Source: Pseudogymnoascus destructans
Lineage: Eukaryota > Ascomycota > Leotiomycetes > Thelebolales > Thelebolaceae
Length of the DNA stretch: 64,000 bases
Reading direction: 5' to 3'
NCBI RefSeq assembly: GCF_001641265.1
Contig: NW_020167531.1
Coordinates: 186,001-250,000, forward strand
Both the position numbers and the translations under genes were made by a program. Positions 21,286 through 33,377 of the stretch are shown here, piece after piece. The notes under the pieces are model-generated. The model made no database searches. It saw only the letters and a program-made list of their open reading frames with translations, and was not told where the DNA came from. Each line of letters begins with the position of its first letter. Positions within the stretch are counted from its first letter, which is position 1.

Positions 21286-22555
21286 ACATCGTCGTGGTTT
21301 CCCTTTCCTGCGCTGACCCTGTGTGGCATCACCACCCTCCTCCTCCTGAGTTTGAGTACTCCGTACGAGCTCATCACCTTCCTCAATTGTCAAGCTTCAC
21401 CTAATTGAATACGGTTCCTTCGCTTGTTTGCCCTTTGCTTTTTGAGCGCATTCGCCTGCTGTAGCGCCTTGACTTCAGCTTTAAGGAGTGTAAATGAATG
21501 GGCCATTATTTGAGCTCCTTTAGCAAGCTGGTCAAATGCCTAATTTATTGAACTTGGAGAGCTATTCTGATGTTGTACGATTTGATTCTTAAGGTGTGTT
21601 GTTTGGAATTCAACTTCAGTCGCATTCTGGGGTGTCTTTGAGGTCCAAGTCTCCTTTTCAACAGGTGGTGGGGTTGGTGTTTTTAGTCAGAGATCAAGGT
21701 GCGAAAGGACAGTATTTGGATCATACGGAACTAACCCTATAACTAAGTTAGTAGTATTTACTATAAAGATTATTATAATTACCTGTTGCTCGAAAGCCAC
21801 TCTTAATATTCTGCTCTGTAAATGCAGCTTTATATGCTTCTTTAAAGGCAGAGAGGAACTCAAGCTTTGTGATATGGTGAATACGGAGTCGTACGAGACC
21901 CTCGACCTGTTTTCCGTACGAGGACTTTAGTGGGCTAAAACACCCAACATCAAGAGGCTGGAGGAGGTGTGATGAATGTGGTGGCATACAGAGGGTAATA
22001 AGTAGGTGCTCTTGACAATACTGTTGGAATTCGACTGAAATATGTGACTTGTGGCCATCAAGAATTAGGAGACGATATACTCCTTTCGTACGACTCTGAG
22101 TATGTTTCTCAAAATGCTGAATCCACTCAAAACCAATTGCATTTGTAGTCCACCCAGGTGACGCGTCGCGTTCAGCGAGGAGTAGGTCCGCCATTTCTTG
22201 TACAGCAGCTGGCTGAGGTGGGAATCCACGCGAATCAAGGTCGAGAATGTATCGTACGATAGCTTCCTCTTCTTGAGAAGTAAGCCTTTGAGTATTTGAG
22301 GGTGTGTTGCATCGGGGAGCTGTTCCTTTTATCCTATCACAAAGGGTTTGAGGAGGTATATCGTATGCTATTGCAGCAGCTCGTACGCTTCGAAATTGAT
22401 ATAATTTAATTGCTTGTATAGCTAAAAGAATCCTACCTTCTTGATTAGAAGAATAAGCTTGTGTTGGAGACATATTAGTTGTATGGAAGGAAGACGCGTT
22501 TTGGTGGTTATTTTGCACGGTTCGACCGGGTGCACGGTTCAATTGGGAAATACGT

Positions 22556-23277
22556 TATGTAATATTTGACTATTTGAATAGTCATGATTATTATGATTAT
22601 TTGTGCTAACCCTGATGGCGTGTGGCTAATAGTAGAGGATTTATGGTCATGGATGGATTTACTACCGTCATTGTATATTAGAAAGTCGTAACAATAAAGT
22701 AATTCACATTTGTCCTGGAATATTATGATTTGTATATGACATGTGTATGTTCGTACATAAGGAACGATATCGTATTGAATTTCTATAGAATAGTTTCGAA
22801 ACAATCCTGTCATAATAATGGTACTATTGTACAGCTATTTCCATAGCTCTCATAGATCACTGAGTTTATTAGCACAGTTTTGAAGGATATTTGGTGCCAT
22901 GGATATCGCTTGAGAGGCCTATCACAGTGTTGAATACTGTTACGGTGGAGATATTGTACTGGGCAACTAGTCCTGGACTGGTCTGGCGAGCATCATATGG
23001 CCCATAAATCATCCATGTAAAATTAGGCTAGCACCCTATCAAAGAGTGCCACAACCGTCTAAAAAAATGGGCCGTCGCCCGTAATGAGCTCAACCCAGTG
23101 ACTTGATCACTAATCGGCCCTAGCGTCTAGGCCAGAGCTCAAAACCTCAGCGACGGTTGAATAAGATCACGTGCGCGCGACGCGACCTTTCAAGATTCGC
23201 GAAACATTTTAACAAGGTAGCAGAGGGAAGGAAGCCAGCCTCACGTTTCCTATTCTACACACTCCAATACCGCAGCC
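22556..23277. other. Spacer and Snu114 promoter region
   Basis: AT-rich to about 22900, then unique sequence. The 100 bp before the ATG at 23278 presumably holds the 5' UTR. No other gene or shared repeat seen. Confidence 0.4.
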
Positions 23278-26200
23278 ATGGATGACCTCTATGATGAGTA
23301 TGTTGCCTTCCGATCTAGCCCAGCTACAACAAACGGAATATGCGCTAACCGTCAACCAGGTTCGGTAACTTCATTGGTGAAGCAGAAGAATCAGAAGATG
23401 ATTCTCAACATGGCATTGATGCGACCGCATATGTCTACGACCAGGAATACCCCGAGGAAGAGGAGGCGCCAAAGGTTACAGGCCAGGAGTTAATGGAAAT
23501 AGACGAAGATGGGCCATCCAATGCAGTGATACTACACGAAGACAAGCAATACTACCCGACTGCGCAGCAGGTTTATGGCGAAGATGTCGAGACAATGGTC
23601 CAGGAAGAGGATGCGCAGCCGCTCACACAGCCAATTATTGCGCCCGTCGAGGTGAAGAAGTTTCTGCTTGAGGAGGCAGACCTACCACCAGTTCACTTCG
23701 ACAGACCGTTCATGGCAGACCTTATGAACTTTCCCGACCAAGTACGAAACGTTGCTTTTGCTGGACATTTGCACCACGGAAAGACAGCGTTGATGGACAT
23801 GCTTGTTCTGGAGACTCACGACATCGCCGATAGGCTCGAGAACAGGGTGGGAAAAGCACGGGACGAGCAATTACGATATATGGATACTTCTATAATGGAG
23901 CGAGACCGAGGGCTGTCTATCAAGGCTGCGCCAATGAGCTTGGTTCTCCAAAATACCAAAGGCAAATCGCATCTCCTTAATATTATAGATACCCCTGGGC
24001 ATGTCAACTTTGTCGACGAGGTAGCAGCCTCCCTACGACTTGTCGATGGTGTTGTCTTGGTGGTGGATGTGGTTGAGGGTGTCCAGGTCAATACCGAGCA
24101 GATTATCAAGTACGCCGTACTAGAGGGTCTGCCTCTTGTATTGGTTGTGAATAAGCTAGATCGACTAATCTTGGAGCTGAAGCTTCCCCCTACGGACGCC
24201 TACTTCAAGTTGAAGCATGTTATCGAAGAAGTTAATACGGCCATTGAGAACGCTTTACCGGGCCAGGGCGAAACAAGAAGACTGAGCCCTGAGAAAGGAA
24301 ATGTCCTGTTTGCCTGCAGTAGCATGCAATGGTGCTTCACTTTGCAATCTTTTGCGAGGATGTATGCAGACACGTACCCAGGAATTAGTGCTACGGAATT
24401 TGCGCGCCGGTTATGGGGCGATGTATTCTTCAACCCAACGAAGAGATCTTTCACAAGGAAGGGCGTCGAGGAGCGTTCAAAGCGGTCGTTTGTTAACTTC
24501 ATTCTGGAGCCGATTTACAAGCTCTATTCACATACTATCAGTGAGAGCCCAGAGGATCTCAAGGAAACACTGGCTACACTGAACATACACTTGAAACCGT
24601 CACAATACAAGGCGGACGCGAAAATTTTATTAAATTTGGTCTGCGCGCAGTTCTTTGGGCCGGCAAATGGCTTCGTCGATATGATGGTTGAGCATATTCC
24701 ATCCCCAGTGGAGGGGGCACAAAAGAAGCTCCAGCAATATTACACGGGTCCGTTAGACACAAAGGTGGCAGAGTCAATGGCAAAGTGCGACCAAGACGGT
24801 CCATTAGTGGTCCAGATCTCCAAGTTATTCAACACCAGCGACGCTTCAGGCTTCAATGCTTTTGGAAGAGTACTGAGTGGGACTGCTAAGCCTGGACAGC
24901 AGGTTCGGGTTCTTGGAGAGGGTTACTCGGTGCATGACGAAGAAGACATGGCGATTGCCACTATATCTGACGTGTGGATTGCTGAGACCAGGTACAATAT
25001 TCCTACGGATGGTATTCCAGCGGGTAATTGGTGCCTTTTGGGCGGGGTCGATAATTCGATTGTGAAGTCCTCAACGTTAGTGCCACTCAAGCTTGAGGAC
25101 GACGAAGAGGCGTACATTTTCAAGCCAATCAAGCAGCTTACAGAGTCTGTTTTCAAGGTCGCTGTTGAGCCAATTAACCCGTCGGAGCTTCCAAAGATGC
25201 TTGACGGATTAAGGAAGATCAATAAAAGCTATCCTCTGATTACAACTAAAGTTGAAGAATCAGGAGAGCATGTCATTCTTGGCACGGGAGAGCTTTATAT
25301 GGATTGCGTCTTGTACGATCTCCGTCGTCTATACGCTGAAATGGAAATCAAGGTTTCAGATCCAGTCACGAGGTTCTGTGAGACTGTTGTTGAGACGTCG
25401 GCGATCAAGTGCTACGCGCTATCGCCAAACAAGAAAGTCAAAATAACGATGGTTGCAGAACCCCTTGATTCAGGAATCGCAGAGGACATCGAGAGCGGGA
25501 AAGTCAGCATCAGAGACCCAGTCAGGAAGACTGGTAAATTCTTTGAGGAGAACTACGGTTGGGATTTGTTAGCCTCGCGCAGCATCTGGGCCTTCGGTCC
25601 GGATGACATCGGCCCCAATATCCTACAGGATGATACTCTTCCCTCTGAAGTAAGTTTTTACCCTAGCCAGAAATCCCCATGCATGATGACTAATATTTGC
25701 GCAGGTTGACAAGAAATTACTTGCCACTGTTCGTGATAATATCCGTCAAGGCTTCAGCTGGGGTACCAGAGAAGGACCTCTATGCGAAGAGCCGATCCGC
25801 AACACGAAATTTAAAATAACCGATGCAACTCTCGCTGCTTCACCAATCTTCCGTGGTGGCGGTCAAATAATCCCTACTTCTCGCCGCGCTGTCTACTCTT
25901 CTTTCCTTATGGCATCGCCGCGCCTAATGGAGCCCGTGTATAGCGTAGCTATGACGGGGCCTGCAGACTCTGTCTCGGCACTGTACACTGTTCTCGCAAG
26001 GCGACGTGGTCATGTCCTTAGCGATGGCCCAATTGCCGGGACTCCACTCTACAGGTGCCAGGGTTTGATACCTGTCATTGACTCGTTTGGATTCGAGACA
26101 GATTTGAGGATTCACACACAGGGTCAGGCGGCCGTGAGTCTTGTCTTTGAGCGCTGGAGTATCGTACCCGGCGACCCACTGGATAGGGAGGTGACGCTGC

Positions 26201-26355
26201 GACCCCTGGAGCCGGCGAGCGTGCAAGCAACGGCGCGAGACTTTGTGCTCAAGACAAGGAGGAGAAAGGGGCTGAGTGAGGATGTTAGTGTGGCCAAATT
26301 CCTCGAGCCGGAGCTATTTTCCAGCTTGAGGGAGAGCGGGCTTTTGGACAGCTGA
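23278..26355 (+). CDS. snu114: U5 snRNP GTPase Snu114 (EFTUD2 orthologue); two introns
   Basis: CDS join(23278..23297,23360..25649,25705..26355), predicted 986 aa, the usual length for the family. Intron 1 (62 bp, GTATGT, branch GCTAAC) sits right after MDDLYDE, and splicing gives MDDLYDEFGNFIGEAEESED. Intron 2 (55 bp) is GTAAGT…GCGCAG and joins LPSE to VDKKLLATVRDN. The acidic N-terminus is typical of Snu114. GTPase motifs: G1 GHLHHGKT, G3 DTPGH, G4 NKLD. EF-2-like domains II to V follow, with a conserved C-terminal block (TSRRAVYSSFLMASPRLMEP). Snu114 binds Prp8 and regulates Brr2 during spliceosome activation and disassembly. A core housekeeping gene, intact, and a reliable anchor between two transposon nests. 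Confidence 0.95.
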
Positions 26356-26773
26356 TCAGGCAGTTGGCTATAAAAGGGAAATCGGCGTTGCGAGCGGTCA
26401 TTATAGGGCGTTGTGAGGCTGTAATATATGGATGTGGCGGACTTTATTATGAGTTCATGTCCTCAAATATCAAAGCCAAAGGGGCTTGTTATTGTAGCCA
26501 AGATACAGATGAAATAAACTAATACCATTTCATCATTATTTGCATCTAAATTCCTAATATTTGTGGAAACCAAATCCTGGTGTTTGATATTCGAATATAT
26601 TAACACGAGCACCAGAACACAACGTGTTGCTTTTGGTAATTATCACCATAACTATCTTCATCCGACTACTTAAAATAGGAGAGCCAGCCGTTATAACCAT
26701 TAACCACGTTTTGTTGTTGTCAGTCTGTGTCAGATTGTATAGACTTAGCTTGTATATTAATTCTGACGTCGAT
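26356..26773. other. Spacer downstream of Snu114
   Basis: AT-rich 3' region; no gene or repeat recognised. Confidence 0.4.
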
Positions 26774-27279
26774 TCTCACAACATGACAACCACGACGTGG
26801 AAACCCCAACTGGCTTGGCCGTAATTAATATTAAACAATTATTCAATTAGAAATCGGGGATTGGGATATATACACCCAAGTAATAATGGCAGCATCACAG
26901 GCTGCTTTTAAGGTAGAGCAAGCCGTCGGACACGATGCCATCGTGCCCGACGGCTATAATTATTCGGGTAGAAATTAAAAAAACATTGTGCAACTTACGA
27001 ACTTCCACGTGGTTCTTTCCCATCCATACCAAAGCTTTTATCTTCTCGCCGCTCGGATCGGCGTATTTTGATCTATTCTAGTGCTGGATTGCTCACATCT
27101 TGTTGCGTGGCGGCGCTACCATCGTGCCCGACGGCTTGCTCTACCTTAAAAGCAGCCTGTGATGCTGCCATTATTACTTGGGTGTATATATTCCAATCCC
27201 CGATTTCTAATTGCATAATTGTTTAATATTAATTACGGCCGAGCCGGTTGGGGTTTCCACGTCGTGGTCATGTTGTGGG
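26774..27279. repeat. Large inverted repeat, ~165-bp arms around ~180 bp
   Basis: The arm 26774-26938 (TCTCACAACATGACAACCAC … GGTAGAGCAAGCCGTCGG) is the near-perfect reverse complement of 27119-27279. A nested hairpin at 26922-26954 has arms GCCGTCGGACACGATG and CATCGTGCCCGACGGC. The spacer holds no ORF of note. The right arm overlaps the expected 5' exon of the alcohol dehydrogenase relic. Could be a foldback/MITE-like element or an inverted duplication; no TSD was found. Confidence 0.85.
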
Positions 27280-27387
27280 ATGGTGCGGATTTCTCATTTC
27301 GAGATATATTTGGACTGTGCCATCCACCACTCCCAACAGATACCCAATTATTTCCATCTATACACAGAGCTATAACTAATACACCAC

Positions 27388-28125
27388 GCAGAAAAGGTCC
27401 CAAAACTACGCGTAGTGGAACCCAGAGACATTGTCTTGCGTGTTACTGGTTCTACGATCTGTGGCTTCGACTTGCATCTCTTGCACGGTACCATTGTGGA
27501 GCTACAGAAGGACGACATCATGGGCCACGAGTTCTGCGGTATCGTGGAGTCTGTCGGCCCTCAAGTTAAGAATGTTAAGCCCGGCCAGCGTGTGGTAGCC
27601 AGCTTCCAGATCGCATGTGAGGAATGCGGACCTTGCAAGAAGAAGCAGAGTAGCCAGTGTGAGAAGAATGAAAATTCGCAGGCGGCCGCTATGTATGGGA
27701 CGCAGACTGCGTGAGTCATTAACCCCCTTGAGTTCTCTGGTAATTAGAAATGATAAGGCTGACTGTTTATATAGTAGCTTCTTTGGGTACTCTCATTTCA
27801 CGGGCGGCTTTTCAGGCGGACAAGGCAGAATACGTTCGTGTTCCGTTCGGGGACGTCAACCTCCTCAAGCTGCCCGACCGTGTCCCAGATGAGAAAGGTG
27901 CGTTCTAACCCCCCTCCTTGAAAGCCTACCGCTAACATCCCAAGGCCACCATCTCTCCGATATCATCTGCACGTCTTGGAATGCCGTCGTAGACACTGGC
28001 GTCGAGAAAGGCGACGTCGTAGCTATTTGGGGCGCCGGCCCTATAGGCCAGATGGCTGCAGACTTCAGCCTTCACAACGGTGCTGCCCGCGTCATTCTCA
28101 TAGATAACTATTGGCGCCTCATCTA
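27388..28125 (+). pseudogene. Zinc-dependent alcohol dehydrogenase (formaldehyde dehydrogenase-like), truncated
   Basis: The exon from 27388 reads KVPKLRVVEPRDIVLRVTGS with ICGFDLHLLHG (canonical CGSDLH, here Phe for Ser), GHEFCGIVESVG, and the structural-zinc cysteines CEECGPCKKKQSSQC. Intron 27711-27774 leads to GYSHFTGGFSGGQ. One extra G near 27822 then shifts the frame; the family sequence AEYVRVPFGDVNLLKLPDRV continues in the other frame. Intron 27898-27944 leads to LSDIICTSWNAVVDTGVEKG with the Rossmann motif GAGPIGQ, ending DNYWRLI and TAA at 28123-28125. About 150 C-terminal residues are missing and the first exon is not intact. Members oxidise alcohols or S-hydroxymethyl-glutathione with NAD. 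Confidence 0.85.
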
Positions 28126-29047
28126 AGTGCATTCTGGATCGTCCCTTCGGTGACATATCCTTACGACTTTGCCGTCTTCAACAGCTTCATTATAAAGAGG
28201 AAATTCTCCAGGTTCTTGGTGCAATCGAGATCTGGAATCATGTTACTTGGTTTTAACTCATCCGCCAGAGCCTTGTACCACTCCGGAGACTTCGAACTTT
28301 GTTTAGCCTCTGCCTTTTCCTTTTGTTTAATGCTTCCACCAGGGTTTCAACGACCTCTGCTACCTTCTTCGGGCTCATTCTTTGGTCCCGCTCCGGCCTG
28401 TTCTCCCACTTCCTGACACCGTGAAGTAGCCGACTAGTCGGCGCTCTCATCGGCAAGACATCGCTTGTGGCGCTGGTTAGATGCTTCATCCGCCATAGCA
28501 AGTGTCGAAGGTCGTGCGAACGACAGCTGAGAGCCGTTGAGGTGAGGAGGACGAGGGTTTCCCTTCCTACGTAATAACAGAAGCGCTCTACTTTTCATGG
28601 CATAGGGACCACCTAGAGGGATGGTCCATCGTCCCGATTATCCCTCACAGAGGTCCACTGGATGGTTACCCCTTACCAGATGTCCACTGAATCTTCTCCT
28701 GGACTTAATCCTTGCAATCCAAGAACGTTTTAGCGAAAAATGAGTGGGTTAAAGTAGAGACAGTCAGGAAATGGAGAAGGGAGGAAGTAGCTATAAATAG
28801 AGAAAGGGGGGGGGGGAGGTAGGAGGGGGCAGCGAGGTGAAAGGCTCTTGTGGGCGGAAAATGACATGGAGATAGTCATACTGCAACTTACCCTAAGTTT
28901 GCGTTAGGGTACCGCAGCGTCTTTGAAGGTGCAAAGGCCTTGCACCCGTCTATCCAACTTGATAGCGCAAGGGGTCGCGGTATTCAAAGCTTCTAGATGA
29001 TCGGCGTAGTACGTACTCTGCAGTGTGCCATCCAAACCACCTGTGAT
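28126..29047. other. Breakpoint region, mostly unrecognised
   Basis: The ADH homology stops abruptly at 28125. On the minus strand, 28180-28500 has an open frame with basic/acidic stretches (PEWYKALADELKPSN-like), possibly a piece of another gene, but I do not recognise it. A G10 run lies near 28808. Two short similar phrases (AGGTCCACTGGATGGTTACC and AGATGTCCACTGAATC) lie at 28651-28692. Confidence 0.3.
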
Positions 29048-29285
29048 AGAAGCAGTGTCAGTTCTGCATCGGCGATAAGTCGAAGAGCTACGAACAGAGG
29101 ATAGGCGAATTTTGCCGTCCTGCGACGATGATGAATCACGTTGAAAACATTCACCTTAAAGGACGAGATCCGAAGGCCAAGATAGAGTGTTTTCACCCAA
29201 CATGCAAGTCGCAAGGCCTGGTTCTCGAAAAGTTGGAGTATTTCAAAAGCCAGGGAGAGAAGGTTCATAAGATCACACTTCGAAG
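29048..29285 (+). pseudogene. Second DUF3435 recombinase 3' fragment
   Basis: Reads CQFCIGDKSKSYEQRIGEFC, then HVENIHLKGRDPKAK, then CFHPTCKSQGLVLEKLEYFK. It matches the Cys/His tail of the relic at 11090-11320 and is better preserved (no stop in this part). Only the C-terminal ~80 residues remain. The similarity extends through 29555. Confidence 0.75.
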
Positions 29286-29555
29286 ATAATGAAAGTTGTG
29301 CTTGAGCCGCCTAGGTTAAACATGGTAGGGTCATGGTTTAGCCATAGAATTCTACGGCGGTCAAAGCATGATATAGAATTAGAAGTGATAAGGGGCATGG
29401 TGCTTTTGGTTTGATCTGTTTTAGATTTGGCGTTTGGTCCTCGTATAGACCTCATCATTTGTTTGTCTCACGACATTTATTAGGTAGTCACTAGCGACAG
29501 AGACTAAGCATAGATATATTACAGACTTGAAGTCTGTATTTGACTATATTAGCCA
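29286..29555 (+). repeat. 3' flank shared with the recombinase relic at 11320-11595
   Basis: Contains the same GAGCCGCCTAGGTTA, GTAGGGTCATGGTTTAGCC and TTTGATCTGTTTTAGAT stretches in the same order as the first copy, ending near GACTATATTAGCC. Confidence 0.75.
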
Positions 29556-30451
29556 CGAACCGGTGTTTGTATGAATGTATTTCTGAAAACGCTCCAAGAT
29601 TGTACCGATAGACCCTTGCTCTTTCAAGGTTCAGGTCGGTTATAAAATCATGCCTGCCGGCGAAAAAATGTGGGCACAGCAAACCTGCCATGCAACCAAG
29701 GAGAAGAAGGTAGATCTATGGTATAAAAAGACAAAAAACATACAACAGTGGGTATTCGCTGGTGGTCACCCACCCAACTACTAATCCACCGATCTCAAGT
29801 TTATGTATGGCAGAGCGGACGGGATGCCCAGTTCTCTTGAGTCTATGGTCGTATGTGAGAATTACTTGCTTATTGGGATGCATATACTATGTAAATCCTA
29901 CTCAGCCATGGCAGCTTTCGAGTTAAGATAGCCTGCCTCGCATGCAGACTTTGCGTCTATGTAACCTTGGGTATCGCCATTGACCATTGCCATGGTTGGC
30001 TCCAGCCAGACATCAGATCTTGCTGATGCAGATGAGAGGCGCTCCATGAGCGAAGCCCCTCTGTCTTTGTTGGATATAGCTGTTCATGTTGAGAGTAATT
30101 GTAAGGTACGGAGATACACAGCTAATATAGTACGTAAATCCCCGACTACCGTAATCAAATGACCTACCCAAACGCCCTGAGTAGCAGAAGGGTTTGGGCC
30201 CAAAACCTAGTGCGTCGGAGTTCTGAGGCAACTGGCTCACGCCAAGCACCAATTGGGGAGCCTGACGGTAACGCTGGGAAAAGCCGTCATTTTAGGGCCA
30301 AAATGCCACCGTATCCCACGTTGCCCGTCCAACAATAGATATATTTGTATGTAATCTAGGCTTGTCGTTAAGTTCTCTATAGACACTATGAGACTGCTAT
30401 ACTAACGCAGCAGTAACCAACTCTAGCTCCTTAGTATCTAACATTTGACTA
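29556..30451. other. Unassigned spacer
   Basis: No gene or repeat recognised. Short open frames lack motifs. It ends at the TA target of pogo element 3. Confidence 0.35.
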
Positions 30452-30550
30452 CAGTAATCACTGCCTATAGCGGACTTGGCTATAGCAGAAACCTCCCAAT
30501 ACCAGACCCCTTCCCACAATCACGCGAATTTTGTATAGCAATACCAGAAA

Positions 30551-31860
30551 TGTAAGGATGCCTGTCCCTCAGTGACGGAAAGGATCTGAGTCGGGCAGGT
30601 TACGGTCACATGATAAGAGTTAAGGCAGGTTAGCCGAGTCGGACCCGTTTCGGGTACTTAAGGGGATTGACCCAACGGGGTCCCTCTCCCTCAGTGACGG
30701 AAGGTATCTGAGTCGGACAAGTTACGGTCATGTGCTGAGAGTGAAGGCAGGTTAGCCGAGTCGGACCCGTTTCGGGTACTTAAGGAGATTGACCCAACGT
30801 GTCATACTGACATTCGTTGCACTCAGTTTGCTATCAAACTCAAGAGCAAACTTAGAAATCTCCTCCTCAAACCTACAAGTCACCATACATATCTTGGCTT
30901 ATCACACCAACAACAGAAGCAATACTACTCAACGATTGCTGCAAACTCTTCTACTATATCTGTTTATGCTACATACATCACAGCATATCATTTGGACACT
31001 CATTGAACAAGTTATTAAGAAAATCTCCTCCTTAAGGGGGTGGGCCAATACTACCACATGGCATATCTCTACCAACTAGAGGCCTAGGAACATGAACGAT
31101 AGCTCCAAAAGCTTCTACAACTGTCTATGATTCATTACACGTCATCGCTCCTTAGTTACCCACAAGATTGGTTAAGTTATAACATAATTTATCTATAGGT
31201 ACTCTGACCTTGGACCTCCTTTTCACTTCCTATAGGCTAGGAACCCAAGAGATGGTTCTATGGGATTCTCTTACATTCACTACATGATTAGCAAGCTAGT
31301 TGTGGGTCGCACTTGATTTCTAATACATTTACCAAGCCTGGTTAGTCATGGAAAGTCATGGAAAATGAGAGAACTACACTCCTTTGGCATAAATAGGATT
31401 GCCCTTTCCTTAAGAAAGGGCAAGCAGGCAATACAGTAAATCGACTAGCACATACTTCTATGTCTTTTACAAGCTTCCAAGCATTCATCTTGTTACTCCT
31501 TGTTTCTGAAAAGTCAGTGAGGTGTTAACCTCTGACTTACCCCTGAGTTCCCAGACTCAACATTTGTTGCAACTTGTCTGAACCACTTCACTACATCACA
31601 CACCTGATTGCTGCGTTGTGGAATAGTCTAAGCTATAACCCTTTGGCTCTGTTTCCTAAGACAGTGTGTTGTCTTAGTAAAATCATCCCTTCCTTGGGTG
31701 GCTAGATTCTCACATCTGGTGCACCCACCATTACACAACGGGGGTTCCTCTCTTCATCTTTTTTGTATCCTTCGTAGTAGACCTATAGGATAGCATCCGT
31801 TTAGCCTCCAACTCGCACTCTCATATGCTATTACTGTGAGCTGGGTGCCCTGTGTCCTCA
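30551..31860 (-). mobile_element. LTR-B, interrupted by LTR-A, TSD AGAAA
   Basis: Starts TGTAAGGATGCCTG and ends …CCCTGTGTCCTCA (a shortened form of TCCTTACA). AGAAA flanks both sides (30546-30550; 31861-31865). It contains the doubled 125-bp unit, like the solo at 8479, with LTR-A inserted in the second unit. Confidence 0.9.
30800..31735 (+). mobile_element. Solo LTR-A (936 bp), TSD CAACG
   Basis: TGTCATACTGACATTCG … CACCCACCATTACA with CAACG at 30795-30799 and 31736-31740. A complete reference copy for the family: U3 about 600 bp, ATAAATA box near 31390, the hairpin CCCTTTCCTTAAGAAAGGG next to it, then ~330 bp to the end. Confidence 0.93.
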
Positions 31861-32174
31861 AGAAACCTCCTTATACCAGAATTCCAGCCAAGATCCTTAA
31901 CTTCTGGTATAGAAAATGGCACCTCCACCACCTAAAAAGCCTCAAATGTCAATTATGAATGCACAAAAGCAAGCTTTATGAGCTTGGTACTATGATCCTA
32001 CAACTCAGAGCACAAAGAAGACATTAGCAGATGCTTCAACTTGGTGGAATGATCAATATGGATATACTTTGAGCTCTTCGACTGCAAGTAAAATACTATC
32101 CTCAAAATACGCCTCTCTTGACACTACTACTTCTACAAAAGCATTCGATAATACCAAGAAGACAAGGGAACCAA

Positions 32175-33351
32175 TGTAAGGATGCCTTCTCGGAGTATAT
32201 TCTTAGGAGCAGACTCTGGGTAGCTGTGGGGTCACGTGTGATTATTTGGGTGGGCTAACTGAGTTGGATGGGTTTCGGGTACTTGAGGGAATTGACTCAC
32301 GGGGTTCCCCCTTCATCTTTTTTGTATCCTTCATAGTAGACCTATAGGATAGCATCCGTTTAGCCTCTGACTCGCACTCCCATATGCTATTACTGTGAAT
32401 TGGGTGCCCTGTTGTAATGGTGGGTGCACCAGATGTGAGAATCTAGCCACCCAAGGAAGGGATGAATTTACTAAGACAACACACTGTCTTAGGAAACAGA
32501 GCCAAAGGGTTGTAGCTTAGACTATTCCATAATGCAGCAATCAGGTGTGTGATGTAGTGAAGTGGTTCAGACAAGTTGCAACAAATGTTGAGTCTGGGAA
32601 CTCAGGGGTAAGTCAGAGGTTAACACCTCACTGACTTTTCAGAAACAAGGGGTAACAAGATGAATGCTTGGAAGTGTGGAAAAGACGTGGAAGTATGTGA
32701 TAGTCGATTTACTGTATTGTCTGCTTGCCCTTTCTTAAGGAAAGGGCAATCCTATTTATGCTAAAGGAGTGTAGTTCTCTCATTTTCCAAGACTTTCCAT
32801 GATTACCAGGCTTGGTAACTGTAGTCGACGTAAGAGAATCCCATAGAACCATCTCTTAGGTTCGTAGCCTATAGGAAGTAAAAGGAGGTCCAAGGTCAGA
32901 GTACCCCTATAGACAAATTATGTCATAGACAAATTATGTCATAGACAAATTATGTCATAACTTAACCAATCTTGTGGGTAACTAAAGAGCGATGACATGT
33001 AATGAATCATAGAGGTTCGTAGGAGCTTTTAGAGCTATCGTTCATGCTCCTAGGCCTCTAGTTGGTAGAGATATGTCATGTGGTAGTATGAGTGATGTCA
33101 TGTAATGAATCATAGAGGGTTGTAGAGATATGCTATGTGGTAATATCGGCCCAGTAACTAAGGAGCGATGACGTGTAATGAATCATAGATGGTTGTAGCA
33201 ATGGTTGAGTAGTATTGCTCTTGTTGTTGGTGTGATAAGCCAAAATATGTATAGTGACTTGTAGGTTTGAGGAGGAGATTTCCAAGTTTGCTCTTGAGTT
33301 TGATAGCAAACTGAGTGCAACGAATGTCAGTATGACACCTGTGTCCTTACA
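32175..33351 (-). mobile_element. LTR-B, interrupted by LTR-A, TSD ACCAA
   Basis: TGTAAGGATGCC … TGTGTCCTTACA, flanked by ACCAA (32170-32174; 33352-33356). Single-unit version of the internal repeat. Confidence 0.92.
32413..33337 (-). mobile_element. Solo LTR-A (925 bp), TSD CCTGT
   Basis: TGTAATGGTGGGTGCACC … GTCAGTATGACA with CCTGT on both sides (32408-32412; 33338-33342). Inserted into LTR-B close to its end. Confidence 0.93.
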
Positions 33352-33377
33352 ACCAAAATGGGAAGTGTTAGAGAAAG

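Larger units (their letters stand above)
17862..22473 (-). pseudogene. pogo transposase with deleted core, split by retroelement
   Basis: ATG at 22473 (MSPTQAYSSNQEGRILLAIQ). The N-terminal Psq/HTH region (RAAAIAYDIPPQTLCDRIKG) is followed by the CENP-B-type HTH start (LTSQEEEAIVRYILDLDSRG). After ERDASPG the frame jumps to WTTNAIGFEWIQHFEKHT, so a ~110-aa segment with the first catalytic Asp is missing relative to the copy at 41105-42760. Later motifs remain: LLILDGHKSH (second Asp) and LQPLDVGCF (third Asp). The C-terminus, beyond the inserted retroelement, is a CCHC zinc knuckle (CGTCNQVGHNACMC, about 17899-17939), ending at 17862. A non-autonomous deletion derivative. Confidence 0.8.
17761..22555 (-). 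mobile_element. pogo/Fot1-like element 2, TA-flanked, carrying a nested retroelement
   Basis: Terminal inverted repeats match over ~55 bp: ATGTATTTCCCAATCGAACC... at 17761 and its complement ending at 22555, each containing the doubled GAACCGTGCA motif. TA dinucleotides abut both ends (17759-17760 and 22556-22557). Excluding the LTR-B retroelement at 17942-21285 and its TSD, the element is about 1.45 kb, shorter than the 1.86-kb pogo at 40999, because the transposase core is deleted. Confidence 0.88.

Noticed and set aside
30791..31079. Short frames repeated at 6449, 16523, 30789 and 34730 as a conserved peptide gene
   Set aside because: All lie at the same place inside LTR-A copies; identity reflects repeat copies, not selection on a protein.
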